Shown one piece after another: positions 15,801 to 23,331 of a stretch of 24,926 bases of DNA; position 1 is the first letter of the stretch; every line of letters begins with the position of its first letter. Made by a program: the position numbers and the translations under genes. The notes below the pieces were generated by a model. The model worked only from the letters and a program-made list of their open reading frames with translations. It did not search any database and was not told the origin of the DNA. Origin of the DNA: Verrucomicrobiales bacterium (GTDB taxonomy: Bacteria; Verrucomicrobiota; Verrucomicrobiia; Verrucomicrobiales; V1-33); assembly GCA_028293305.1 (NCBI GenBank), contig JAQGPD010000008.1, positions 1 through 24,926 of the forward strand, given 5' to 3'.

Positions 15801-18132
15801 CATTGCGCAGCGCGAGGTATTCCCCTCCGCTGTTCAGGGAAAATGGCGCATGCAGCCAGGCGGCCCCGGCCGGCGCGGCCCGGCCGTCCGCCACCACCAC
15901 CAGGCCGGAACCCGCGGCGATGGACGTGCCGTTGGGAAAAATGAAAGCGCCGGAATTGTTACGCGAATCCGTCAGGGACCAGCCTGACAAGTTCACCGCG
16001 GAGGCCCCGGGATTGAAGACCTCGATCCAGTCGGAATAGTCGCCTTTGCCCAGGGCGGGAATGAAGTCCGCCGTCTCGACCACCCCGCCGGAAGGCTCCG
16101 CCAGGCCGGGGATATAACTCCAGCCGGTGGCGGCGAAGGGCACGAGGGTGGCCGGGGTTCCGGCATTGAGCTTGGTGAATGTCAGGGCGAAATCATCAAG
16201 CGTCACCGAGGCGCTGGCGGGCGCGGTGGCGATGCCCGTTTTTTCAAAAACCGGCACAATGTGAGGGGTGGACTGGGCATTGATGGCCGCCAAAAACGCG
16301 GCCTGATTCCCGCCGCCGGACCACACGGCGCTGTAGGTGCGCCAGGGGAAATAACCGATATTGTCCACGGCCATCCGGGTCCCGGCCGGCAGGGAAACAT
16401 CACTGCGGAAGACGACCCTGACGGAATTCGTGGAGACGCTGTTGATGTAGCTCAGGAAGGCGGATTGATTCGTGCCGGAGCCGGTGTCGAGCACCGCCGT
16501 TTTCCAGGCTCCGCTGCCCGTAACGGTTCCCAGGCCCAGCCGGTCGGAGGCGGTGGGCGTGCCGGAGGCGGACTCCAGATAAACTTGCCAGGAGACGCCG
16601 GCGGGAAGTTGATAGTCGAATTGCAGGGCGCCCGCTTTCAATTGCGCGGGAGTGATGGATGACGGGGTCCAGGGGCGGACAATAACGGATTGCCAGGTGA
16701 ATCCGAAGTAGTCCGGCGTGACGGGAGCCTGGAGGACTTCGAACTGCAGCGCGCCCGGCGCGGCGTTGGTGCCGGAGCCGGCGGCATTGTCCTCCAGCAG
16801 CGAAAACCGGGCGTCGCGCATGGCGGGGCCGCTGATGAAATTGATCGAGTTTTTGATCGTGCCGGTGGTGTTGGTGGTGAGCGATCCCGTGGCGCCCACG
16901 ATGCGCGTGCGGAGGCCGCCGACGGCATCCGTGAAATCGTCCGCGGCATCCTGGATGGTGCCCGTGCCGGCGGTGGGCGTGAGGGCCGCGAGACCTGTCA
17001 GGCTGGCGGCGGGGTTGTTGCCGTCGGGGTCCAGGCGGATGTTGAACGCGGTGTTGGCCGTGGCCCGGAAGCGGAAGGTCAGGCGGAGCGCGGCAAGATG
17101 GTCGGTGGTCAGGCCGCCGACGGGGATTTGCGAAGCTAGCGACAGGGCTGGACCCGCGAAGGACGCGGCCTGATTCGCGGCATCGGTCTGGGAATAGGAA
17201 TAGCGCAGCGCGCCGGTGTTTTCATAACCGATCCCGTTTTGCAAATCCGTGCGAAGCGTGAGGTCGGTCCAACCCGGCGCGCTGGAGGCCGGGGGCGCGA
17301 GGGCGAGCCACGATGCCGCGGGCGGCGTGCCCGTGGGGGTGGTGGTGACGGTGCCGCCCTGGTTCCGATGGGACAGAGCGGAGTCGTTGGCGTCGTTGAA
17401 GGTCCATTTCACCAGGTCCAGGGTGGCATTGGCGGGGATCACCTCCAGCTGGGCATCGATCCGGGCGCTGACATTGGGTTCCCGGTTCAAGAGCTGGATG
17501 GCGATGACATTGTCCCCGGCCTGGAGAAAATCCGACACGCGTCCCAGCGGGTAGGTCACGCCCGTCGTGGGGGCGGTGGGGGCCGTGCCCGGCTGGTCGG
17601 CGGGCGTGTAAAATCCGTTGTTGGTGGCGACCGCGAAATTGTAGGCTTTTTGGTCCGCGTAAATGAACTGCCCGACGGGACCCGCATTCGCCCGCGCGAC
17701 TTCCCGGCCATTGATCCAGGCGATAAATCCGTCGTCAAACCGCACCTTCAGCTGAAGCTGCCCCTCATTGTCCACCTGCGGCTGGGTCAGATTCAAAACA
17801 CGCCTTATATAAAGGCTCGGCGTGCGGTTCAGCATGCGGGAGGAGACATTCGTCCCCAGCCCGGCCGCTCCGCCGAACCCCAGCGGAGCCGTGCCCGTCA
17901 GCCATCCGGGCGCGGAAAATCCCGGATCCGCCCAAAATTCACCGGAACCCGTCCGCATCCGACCGCGTTCATCCGGAGCCGTCAGCCGGCTGCTGGTGGT
18001 GGCCACTATCTCGTTGATCCTCACCTGCCCATGCCCCGGCAACAGCCCTGAAACCCCCGCGGCAAGCAGGTAAAATCCCGGTCGGAACACACCCACGAAG
18101 GGGAAAAATCGGCGGGAAAAGGAGGAGGTCAT
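12841..18132 (-). CDS. Giant exported protein with lamin-tail, chitobiase-type and CotH kinase-like domains
   Basis: A 1763-residue protein, intact over 5.3 kb. The N-terminus is a long basic signal peptide (cleavage probably near GHG-Q, residue ~36). Regions, with approximate residues: galactose-binding-like FDDGFIAWINGREVARA (~130); lamin-tail domain EVFNPGASAVNLSGWSLTD (~705-750); chitobiase-like IRYTTDGSEPT (~860); CotH kinase-like domain ~1015-1260 with NGYFKGFYNLVERI and the active-site-like YVWDAEGGFN (~1215-1225); a second chitobiase-like VVYFTLNGTDPRA (~1390); a second lamin-tail (~1455-1540); DPDGDGLPNLIEYLTGG calcium-binding-type segment (~1657); and a beta-rich end. This architecture is known from Verrucomicrobia and Planctomycetes. 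CotH proteins can be atypical kinases acting outside the cytoplasm; the substrate here is unknown. No PEP-CTERM or other anchor is visible. Confidence 0.9.
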   Translation of the reverse strand: MTSSFSRRFFPFVGVFRPGFYLLAAGVSGLLPGHGQVRINEIVATTSSRLTAPDERGRMRTGSGEFWADPGFSAPGWLTGTAPLGFGGAAGLGTNVSSRMLNRTPSLYIRRVLNLTQPQVDNEGQLQLKVRFDDGFIAWINGREVARANAGPVGQFIYADQKAYNFAVATNNGFYTPADQPGTAPTAPTTGVTYPLGRVSDFLQAGDNVIAIQLLNREPNVSARIDAQLEVIPANATLDLVKWTFNDANDSALSHRNQGGTVTTTPTGTPPAASWLALAPPASSAPGWTDLTLRTDLQNGIGYENTGALRYSYSQTDAANQAASFAGPALSLASQIPVGGLTTDHLAALRLTFRFRATANTAFNIRLDPDGNNPAASLTGLAALTPTAGTGTIQDAADDFTDAVGGLRTRIVGATGSLTTNTTGTIKNSINFISGPAMRDARFSLLEDNAAGSGTNAAPGALQFEVLQAPVTPDYFGFTWQSVIVRPWTPSSITPAQLKAGALQFDYQLPAGVSWQVYLESASGTPTASDRLGLGTVTGSGAWKTAVLDTGSGTNQSAFLSYINSVSTNSVRVVFRSDVSLPAGTRMAVDNIGYFPWRTYSAVWSGGGNQAAFLAAINAQSTPHIVPVFEKTGIATAPASASVTLDDFALTFTKLNAGTPATLVPFAATGWSYIPGLAEPSGGVVETADFIPALGKGDYSDWIEVFNPGASAVNLSGWSLTDSRNNSGAFIFPNGTSIAAGSGLVVVADGRAAPAGAAWLHAPFSLNSGGEYLALRNAAGLTIDALDNGYPEQNPFHSWGRDPATGQWGYLRTATPGKANTGSWKPASAEPPGFGLAGGFYPSTVTLQLTTPTPGGLIRYTTDGSEPTETNGLNYIAPLSLSFLSDRIGHVIRARTFGVNLKASDSVTNTYLIGQNANLRTAPAVLLSGDSGQTFYKPSGILAIQGGTFTNALWTAVGPNDYNNPVGDGRLTDPESSSRPYERPAFLEYYFPDNRPGIRENAGVRVSSSPYSRPRLVLSDPPTRTLWDANSTLKPSFNVFFRDDYGTDAISYPLIPETEVRSFQEFRLRAGKNDISNPFIRDEFIRRLYTDMGHEGTVGTFTSVYLNGYFKGFYNLVERIREPFMQAHHRSTAEWDVNYINTFEDGDSVHWNTVLQPRLAANLTVKSNWDALAAVLDVTNFADYILLNTYAAMWDWPHNNWAMARERSATGIWRCYVWDAEGGFNMGGKTATYQTLNLDLLPASATTPIPSIFRRLMTSPEFRLRFADRIQKHLFNDGVLTDAKTGPRRAATQAEVAGLMAIAGITPDTSWYTTWTNATSGRRATLFPKTTAPTAHGQLRDPNQDGILADTLWPVTLPPAFSQHGGVVNAGFTLAINHTAPAGSVVYFTLNGTDPRAYGGTVNPGTQTYTGPFSLPGSSTTVKARVLNTTVTPNEWSPLTEARFSQATVPASQANTVILEIMYNPPPITTAEAAAGYTDRDEFEYIVIQNIGPAPVDLTALRFQLGITYTFTLTSRPVLDPGQRLILAKNPAALRLRYGAAVDPLLAGAYFGNLSNSGEPLRLEIASNSSPVQSFSYAQTTPWPTSPDGGGTSLMLVNPASNPDPSLPSSWTASAAIGGQPTGSPLNLSYQQWTAWTFDAATLIIPALTAATADPDGDGLPNLIEYLTGGNPAAASTSVPPLHTWSIVPGPDGTRVLRMNFPRLAALTGYTLEVQSSQDQLSWQSGFSLTDSTPQPDGTILQQWEKTLPAGTSRQFMRLRAAP

Positions 18133-18421
18133 CCTTGTTTTGTGTCAAATCAGCCAGGAAAAGTCACGTCCATAGTTCAAATGACACACGCGGACCGCCT
18201 GCCCGGCGGCACCGCACGGGCCAGCAGCCGGACTTCGCCTTGAGCCGCCCGGCCATGAAAAGCGGCCAGACCCAGGCCATTTGTGGCATTAAATCGCGAC
18301 TTCCCCGATGAATCCGTAAAAACCACTTGCACCAGGTAAAGTGCTGTGGGAATCTCCCGGCCCTCCCGCCCGGCTTTTTGGCCGCCCGCGAGGTTCCACC
18401 ACTTCATCCGGCTCAGGCATT

Positions 18422-18736
18422 ATGGCTTTCGCAATCATCAAAACCGGCGGCAAACAATACCGCGTTTCCCAAGGCATCAAATTTGACGTCGAAAAACTCG
18501 ATGCCGAAGTCGGTAGCTCCATCACCCTCGATCAAGTTCTCTTCTACGGCACCGACGGTGAAAGCCGCGTGGGAGATCCTCTCGTGGAAGGCGCTTCCGT
18601 CACCGCAACTGTCCTGGACCAGCACCGCGACAAAAAAGTGATCAACTTCAAGTTCAAACGCCGCAAAGGTTTCCACAAAACCAAAGGCCACCGCCGCCAC
18701 CTGACCCGCCTCCAGGTCGAGTCCATCAACCTCTAA
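18422..18736 (+). CDS. rplU: 50S ribosomal protein L21
   Basis: A 104-residue protein with the L21 start MAFAIIKTGGKQYRVSQG, the central DQVLF segment, and the basic C-terminal block NFKFKRRKGFHKTKGHRRHLTRLQVESI that binds 23S rRNA. Length is typical. It starts at ATG 18422 and is followed 22 bp later by rpmA, the universal rplU-rpmA order. The 289 bp between the divergent giant gene and rplU must contain the promoters of both; I cannot place boxes reliably. No SD motif precedes the start. Confidence 0.97.
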   Translation: MAFAIIKTGGKQYRVSQGIKFDVEKLDAEVGSSITLDQVLFYGTDGESRVGDPLVEGASVTATVLDQHRDKKVINFKFKRRKGFHKTKGHRRHLTRLQVESINL

Positions 18737-18758
18737 TTTTTACCCCTCCCCCACTTTT

Positions 18759-19037
18759 ATGGCCCACAAGAAAGGACAAGGTTCCGTCAAAAACGGTCGC
18801 GACAGCCAGAGCAAACGCCTCGGTGTCAAGAAATTCGGCGGACAGGTCGTCATCGCCGGCAACATCATCATCCGCCAACGCGGCACCAAGTGGATCCCCG
18901 GAGCCAATGTCGGCCTCGGTAAGGATTACACCATCTTCGCCCTCACCGACGGACGCGTCCGCTTCGACCGCGAAGGCCGCCGCGTGAACGTCGACGGCCC
19001 CGTCGCCGCTGCCGCCGAAGCCGCCGCCCTCAACTAA
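18759..19037 (+). CDS. rpmA: 50S ribosomal protein L27
   Basis: A 92-residue protein beginning MAHKKGQGSVKNGRDSQSKRLGVKKFGG, the N-terminal tail that reaches the peptidyl-transferase centre, followed by IIIRQRGTKWIPGANVGLGKDYTIFAL. Two usually conserved positions differ: FH after RGTK is WI here, and the usual DHT is DYT. The Ala-rich C-terminus (VAAAAEAAALN) replaces the more usual basic tail. No N-terminal prosequence is present, so Firmicutes-type processing is not expected. It is cotranscribed with rplU and followed by a strong hairpin terminator. Confidence 0.97.
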   Translation: MAHKKGQGSVKNGRDSQSKRLGVKKFGGQVVIAGNIIIRQRGTKWIPGANVGLGKDYTIFALTDGRVRFDREGRRVNVDGPVAAAAEAAALN

Positions 19038-19075
19038 GCCGAACCGGCCCCGCGCCGACCCTCGCAACCCTTCCC

Positions 19076-19113
19076 AAAACGGGTGGACTGATTCCCAGTC
19101 CACCCGTTTTTTT
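19076..19113 (+). terminator. Rho-independent terminator after rplU-rpmA
   Basis: A 14-bp perfect stem, AAAACGGGTGGACT (19076-19089) and its complement (19097-19110), with a 7-nt loop (gattccc) and a T run to 19113. It lies 38 bp after the rpmA stop. The A/T ends of the stem make it potentially bidirectional, but all neighbouring genes are on the plus strand. Confidence 0.92.
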
Positions 19114-19119
19114 GTGCCC

Positions 19120-19268
19120 GCACCTCCGCACCTCCGCACCTCCGCACCTCCGCGCCGCCGCTCCCGCCGCTCCCGCCGCTCCCGCCGCTCCCGCCGGTGC
19201 ACCTCCCTTCTCGCCTCCAGTCGCCGCCCCCCAACGCCGCTTCCGTCTCGCCCTCCAGTCGCCGCCCC
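19120..19268. repeat. Minisatellite cluster after the rpmA terminator
   Basis: Four perfect copies of gcacctcc (19120-19151) are followed by four perfect copies of gccgctccc (19157-19192). The 17-bp cctccagtcgccgcccc is then duplicated at 19214-19230 and 19252-19268. The 367-bp gap 19038-19404 holds only this cluster, the terminator, and about 135 bp that should include the promoter of the following operon. Long frames across it encode Gly/Ser or Arg/Pro simple repeats and are not genes. Confidence 0.92.
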
Positions 19269-19404
19269 GCAGCACGACCCCACCAAGCCAATCCCCCTTT
19301 TTTAATAAAACCTCCCATCCAATCCGGGGTTTCCTCCGTAAAATGGGCACCCCGAACCCTCGGCATCGGAACCGCTCCTCCCGTTTTTCCATCAACAGAC
19401 ACCC

Positions 19405-20691
19405 ATGTCCCACATCGCCATCATCGGCACCGGCATCGCCGGACTCGGAGCCGCCCACCACCTCCACCCGCACCATCAACTCACTCTTTTTGAGAAGAAC
19501 GACTACACCGGCGGCCATTCCAACACCATCACCGTCAACGAGTCCGGTCGCCCGGTGCCGATCGATACCGGATTCATGGTCTTCAACCACGCCACTTATC
19601 CGAATCTCGTCCGGCTTTTTCAGGAACTGGATATTCCGACCCAGAAAACGGACATGTCCTTCAGCGTCCAGCACGTGCCGACGGACCTGGAATACAACGG
19701 TGGCTCGCTGAACCTGCTCTTTGGCCAGCGTCGTAACCTGTTCAGGCCCAAGCATTGGAAAATGCTCATGGCCATCAACCGCTTCAATGCCGAAGCCATC
19801 CCGGCCCTCACCGACCCGCGCTGGGCGGAGATGTCCCTGCGGGAATACATCGACACCCGCGGCTACGGCGAGGACATGTTCCAGCACTACCTTATCCCCA
19901 TGAGCAGCGCGGTCTGGAGCACGCCGCCGGACAAAATGGAGCGCTTCCCCGCCCTGACCCTCCTCCGCTTCTGGCACAACCACGGCTTCCTCGGCCTCAG
20001 CACCCAGCATCAATGGTGGACCGTCACCGGCGGCGCCCGCGCCTACGTCCAAAAAATCACCGCGCCCTTTGCCGACCGCATCCACCACGACTCCCCGGTC
20101 GCCAAAGTCACCCGAACCGCCGAAAACGCGACGCTCCACTTCCAGAACGGACCCTCCCGGACCTTCGACAAAGTCATCCTCGCCTGCCACGGCGACCAAG
20201 CGCTTTCCCTCCTCGAGGACCCCACTTCCCTGGAACAGGAACTTCTCGAACCCTTTCAGTATCAACCGAATATGGTGACCCTGCACACCGATGCGTCCTT
20301 CATGCCGCGCACCCGCCGCTGCTGGGCGGCATGGAATTACCGCATCGACCAAACGCCGGACGGTCAAATCCTTCCCACCACGCACTACTGGATGAACCGC
20401 CTGCAAAAAGTCAGCGAAAACGAGGACTACTTCGTCTCCCTGAACTGCGCGGACCGGATCGATCCCGCCAAAGTCCTCCGCCAAATCCCCTGCGAGCACC
20501 CCCTGTTCGACCTTCCCGCCATCCACGCCCAGGCCCGCCTGCCCACGCTGAACGCCCTTTCGCCGACCCAGACCACCTACTACGCTGGAGCCTGGTTCAA
20601 CCACGGCTTCCACGAGGACGGCTACACCAGCGGCCTGCAATGCGCCCAGGCCATGCTCCGGCACACCGCCCCCGCTCCGTCCCGGCCGTGA
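19405..20691 (+). CDS. FAD-dependent amine-oxidase-like oxidoreductase (COG2907 type)
   Basis: A 428-residue flavoprotein. The N-terminal Rossmann dinucleotide site IIGTGIAGLGAAHHL (6-20), acidic Glu30 for the ribose, and GGHSNTI (36-42) are the classic FAD-binding elements of the amine oxidase/desaturase superfamily. A C-terminal YAGAWFNHGFHEDGYTSGLQCA closes the FAD site. It heads a plus-strand operon with DUF1365 (40-bp gap) and a cyclopropane-synthase-like methyltransferase. This gene order recurs in many bacteria, and homologues in Rhodobacter have been tied to fatty-acid modification and oxidative (singlet-oxygen) stress. It may therefore desaturate or oxidise a methylated or unsaturated acyl chain; substrate inferred, not seen. 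Confidence 0.9.
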   Translation: MSHIAIIGTGIAGLGAAHHLHPHHQLTLFEKNDYTGGHSNTITVNESGRPVPIDTGFMVFNHATYPNLVRLFQELDIPTQKTDMSFSVQHVPTDLEYNGGSLNLLFGQRRNLFRPKHWKMLMAINRFNAEAIPALTDPRWAEMSLREYIDTRGYGEDMFQHYLIPMSSAVWSTPPDKMERFPALTLLRFWHNHGFLGLSTQHQWWTVTGGARAYVQKITAPFADRIHHDSPVAKVTRTAENATLHFQNGPSRTFDKVILACHGDQALSLLEDPTSLEQELLEPFQYQPNMVTLHTDASFMPRTRRCWAAWNYRIDQTPDGQILPTTHYWMNRLQKVSENEDYFVSLNCADRIDPAKVLRQIPCEHPLFDLPAIHAQARLPTLNALSPTQTTYYAGAWFNHGFHEDGYTSGLQCAQAMLRHTAPAPSRP

Positions 20692-20731
20692 TCTAACCAC
20701 TTCCCCATCAACCGCTTGCCGGTCCCGCGCC

Positions 20732-21613
20732 ATGCCGCTCCCCGCCGAATCCGGCCCCATCCCCTGCCTTTACGAATGCAGTGTCATGCACCGGCGGCTT
20801 TCCCCGCAAGTCCATCAGTTCACCTATCACCTTTTTTTCTTCTGCCTGGACCTTGATGCGCTCCCGTCCCTCACCGCGCGGATCCCGTATTTTTCGCATA
20901 ACCGCTTCAACCTCTACAACTTCCGCGACCGCGACCACCTCACGCTCGAGGGCATGGAAAAGGCCTCGCTGAAGGAAAACATCCTCGCCTGGATCCGCAC
21001 TCAAGCGGACGCCCCCGCCCTTCCCACCGACCCGGCGGCCCTCCGCGTCCACCTCGTCACCCTGCCCCGCGTCCTCGGCTATATTTTCAATCCCGTCTCG
21101 TTTTTTTTCCTGTCCGATGCCGCCACCGCCGCCCCGCTCTGCGCCGTCGTCCAGGTCGGCAACACCTTCCGGGAGCTGAAACCCTACCTCCTGACAAGTC
21201 TGGTGCCCGACCCGGCCCCGGCGGACGCCCCCTCTTCCCCCGCGCCCCCCACCTACCGCCTCACCGTTCCCAAGCACTTTTACGTCTCCCCCTTCAGCGC
21301 CCTGGACCTGCATTTCGACTTCCACGTCCCCCTGCCCGACTCCCGCCTCCACATCCGCATCAACGACCTCGCCGGCCCCGACGGCCCACCCGTCCTCCTC
21401 AGCACCCTGGCCGGAAAACGCGTCCCTTTCACTGCCGCCAACCTCTTTTGGCTCACCCTGAAATTCCCCTTCGTCACCCTCAAAGTCATTTTCCTCATCC
21501 ACTACCAAGCCCTCCGTCTCTGGCTCCGCAAACTCCCCTTCCACCGCAAAGGCGAGAACTCCGATCTGCAAAAAGACCTGTGGAAACCTAACCGGAATCC
21601 CGCCGACCGATGA
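20732..21613 (+). CDS. DUF1365 family protein
   Basis: A 293-residue protein with DUF1365 signatures: YECSVMHRRLSPQVHQFTYH near the N-terminus, NRFNLYNFRDRDHL, LPRVLGYIFNPVSFFFL, VVQVGNTFREL and KHFYVSPFSALDLHFDF. A C-terminal hydrophobic amphipathic region (about 245-275) suggests membrane association. The biochemical role of the family is not settled as far as I know. It is almost always next to a COG2907 flavoprotein and a CFA-like methyltransferase, as here. The second in-frame Met (MHRR) is too deep in the conserved region to be the start, so the ATG at 20732 is used. Confidence 0.92.
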   Translation: MPLPAESGPIPCLYECSVMHRRLSPQVHQFTYHLFFFCLDLDALPSLTARIPYFSHNRFNLYNFRDRDHLTLEGMEKASLKENILAWIRTQADAPALPTDPAALRVHLVTLPRVLGYIFNPVSFFFLSDAATAAPLCAVVQVGNTFRELKPYLLTSLVPDPAPADAPSSPAPPTYRLTVPKHFYVSPFSALDLHFDFHVPLPDSRLHIRINDLAGPDGPPVLLSTLAGKRVPFTAANLFWLTLKFPFVTLKVIFLIHYQALRLWLRKLPFHRKGENSDLQKDLWKPNRNPADR

Positions 21614-21725
21614 AGGATTAACCTCCGCACCTGGAAATGCGAACAACTCCCCGGCCCCGATTTTTTAATTTTCCGCCTTTTCGAACATCCGTCCGCACCC
21701 GCCAAACGCTTATACAAGGACCGCC

Positions 21726-23006
21726 ATGATCGTCCCTGATAACGCTGCCACCACCGCTTTGGCGAATTCCGCCTCCCTGACAACATCCGCTCCCGGCGGC
21801 CTGCATGAACGCCTCGTCCTCGCCGCACTGGAAAAAATGGATGACGGCCACCTGCTGCTCCAACTCCCCGACGGCACCATCCGCCACCTCGGCACGCAGG
21901 GCCACCCCCTCAGCGCGAACCTCCGCGTCCTTCGCCCCGCCTTTTTCACCCGCGTCCTGCTGTATGGCGATGTCGGATTCGGCGAGGCTTATGTCGATGG
22001 CGACTGCGATACCGATGACATCGAAAAACTGATCTCCTGGGCCATTTTGAATTTGGACAAAAGCCCGGCCTTCAGCGGCTCGCGCACCAAAAAACTCGGC
22101 CTGAACCTGCTCCAGGTCACTAACAGAGTCCGGCACCTCCTGCGTCCCAACAGCCGCACCACCGCCCGACGCAATATCTCGGAGCACTACGATCTCGGAA
22201 ACGACTTCTATCAACTCTGGCTGGATCCGACGATGACCTATTCCAGCGCGCTCTGGAAGTCTCCTGACCAGACTTTGGAGCAGGCCCAGACGGAAAAATA
22301 CGACGCCTTGTGCCGCCAGCTCCGGCTGACTCCGGCGGATCATTTGTTGGAAATCGGTAGCGGTTGGGGCGGCCTCGCCAGCCACGCCGTCCGGCACTAC
22401 GGCTGCCGCGTGACCACCGTCACCATTTCCCAAAAACAACATGAATACGCCGCCGCCCGCTTTGTCAGGGAAGGCATCGCGGACCGCATCGACCTCCGCC
22501 TCCAGGACTACCGCGACATCACCGGCACCTTCGACAAGGTGGTGTCCATCGAAATGATGGAAGCGCTGGGCGACAAATACTTGGAAACCTACTTCGCCAA
22601 AATCCACGAAGTTCTCGCCCCCCACGGACTCGCCGCGCTGCAATACATCACCTGCCCGGACAGCCGCCACGGCCAGATGAAACGCGGCATCGACTGGATT
22701 CAAAAACACATTTTCCCCGGCAGTCTCCTCCTCAGCATCGGCCGCGTGAGCCAGGCCGCGCAACGCACCGGCGATCTTTTCCTGCACCGCCTGGATGACA
22801 TGGGACTCGACTACGCCCGCACCCTCCGCGAGTGGCACACCACCTTCAACGCCCGCCTGCCGGAGGTCCGCGCCCTGGGATTCGACGAACGGTTTGTCAG
22901 GCGATGGAATTACTATCTGCTATACTGCGCCGCCGCTTTCGCCATGCGGAACATCAGCGTCGTCCAAGCCATCTACACGCGCCCCAACAACCCGCTGCTG
23001 CGCTAG
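21726..23006 (+). CDS. Cyclopropane-fatty-acyl-phospholipid synthase family methyltransferase
   Basis: A 426-residue protein of the CFA synthase/mycolic-acid methyltransferase family, acting on acyl chains in phospholipid. The N-terminal domain has VLLYGDVGFGEAYVDGDCD. The catalytic domain begins at ISEHYDLGNDFYQLWLD (151-167) with TYSSALW. The SAM site is LLEIGSGWGG (207-216). Where canonical E. coli CFA reads EHVG, this has MMEALG (about 277-282), the form usual in the COG2230 subgroup linked to DUF1365. It may therefore make a product other than a plain cyclopropane, for example a methylated acyl chain. The C-terminal RRWNYYLLYCAAAF is typical. Two Arg codons in this gene, both within CCTGACA motifs, are AGG instead of the CGN codons used at nearly all other Arg positions. 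Confidence 0.92.
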   Translation: MIVPDNAATTALANSASLTTSAPGGLHERLVLAALEKMDDGHLLLQLPDGTIRHLGTQGHPLSANLRVLRPAFFTRVLLYGDVGFGEAYVDGDCDTDDIEKLISWAILNLDKSPAFSGSRTKKLGLNLLQVTNRVRHLLRPNSRTTARRNISEHYDLGNDFYQLWLDPTMTYSSALWKSPDQTLEQAQTEKYDALCRQLRLTPADHLLEIGSGWGGLASHAVRHYGCRVTTVTISQKQHEYAAARFVREGIADRIDLRLQDYRDITGTFDKVVSIEMMEALGDKYLETYFAKIHEVLAPHGLAALQYITCPDSRHGQMKRGIDWIQKHIFPGSLLLSIGRVSQAAQRTGDLFLHRLDDMGLDYARTLREWHTTFNARLPEVRALGFDERFVRRWNYYLLYCAAAFAMRNISVVQAIYTRPNNPLLR

Positions 23007-23075
23007 TCGGCCGGCTTTCCCGGCAACCCTTGGCGGAATGCATCCGGAAATCGGCATCGTCCCAAGCACCCGTAG

Positions 23076-23095
23076 CAAGGCCCGTCCCGGCCTTG
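23076..23095. terminator. Hairpin downstream of the lipid-modification operon
   Basis: CAAGGCC (23076-23082), loop cgtccc, GGCCTTG (23089-23095). It lies 70 bp after the methyltransferase stop and has no T tract, so a terminator role is only possible. Confidence 0.35.
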
Positions 23096-23224
23096 TTCTC
23101 AGAGCCAAGGTTTCCCGCCTATCAAGAAAATCCCCCGCCATCAAGAACCCCGCCAGTCTTGCCTGCGGACCCGGAAGCTAACCAATCACCGATGTTCGCC
23201 CTTTACCGTTCAAAGCGATGCTGC

Positions 23225-23313
23225 CACCCCTCCGGGGTGTAAAAACTTTGGTGCTGAATCCGGCGGTGTCGCTGCGCTCAACCGCCGACTAACAGCTTCA
23301 ATCCCTCCGGGAT
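23225..23313. repeat. REP-like cluster of small hairpins
   Basis: Three hairpins in 89 bp: CACCCC-tcc-GGGGTG (23225-23239), CGGCGGT (23261-23267) with ACCGCCG (23281-23287), and ATCCC-tcc-GGGAT (23301-23313). Two have the same 3-nt tcc loop. Similar 3-nt-loop hairpins flank the inverted repeats at 5030-5186. It fills the second half of the 325-bp gap between convergent genes (23007-23331). I recall near-identical elements in other Verrucomicrobia and Planctomycetes intergenic regions, unverified here. No transposase accompanies it. Confidence 0.8.
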
Positions 23314-23331
23314 AATTCCAAAAAAGCTGGA

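Noticed and set aside
18177..18407. 76-aa minus-strand frame upstream of rplU
   Set aside because: No family, no credible start context, and it covers the region that must hold the rplU promoter.
19030..20760. 576-aa open frame on the minus strand across the FAD oxidoreductase gene
   Set aside because: The plus strand has clear FAD-binding motifs. The minus frame runs through the terminator and minisatellites and gives simple Gly/Ala/Arg repeats.
21618..22838. 406-aa open frame on the minus strand across the CFA-like methyltransferase
   Set aside because: The sense strand has SAM-binding and CFA family motifs; the antisense frame has none and includes the upstream spacer.
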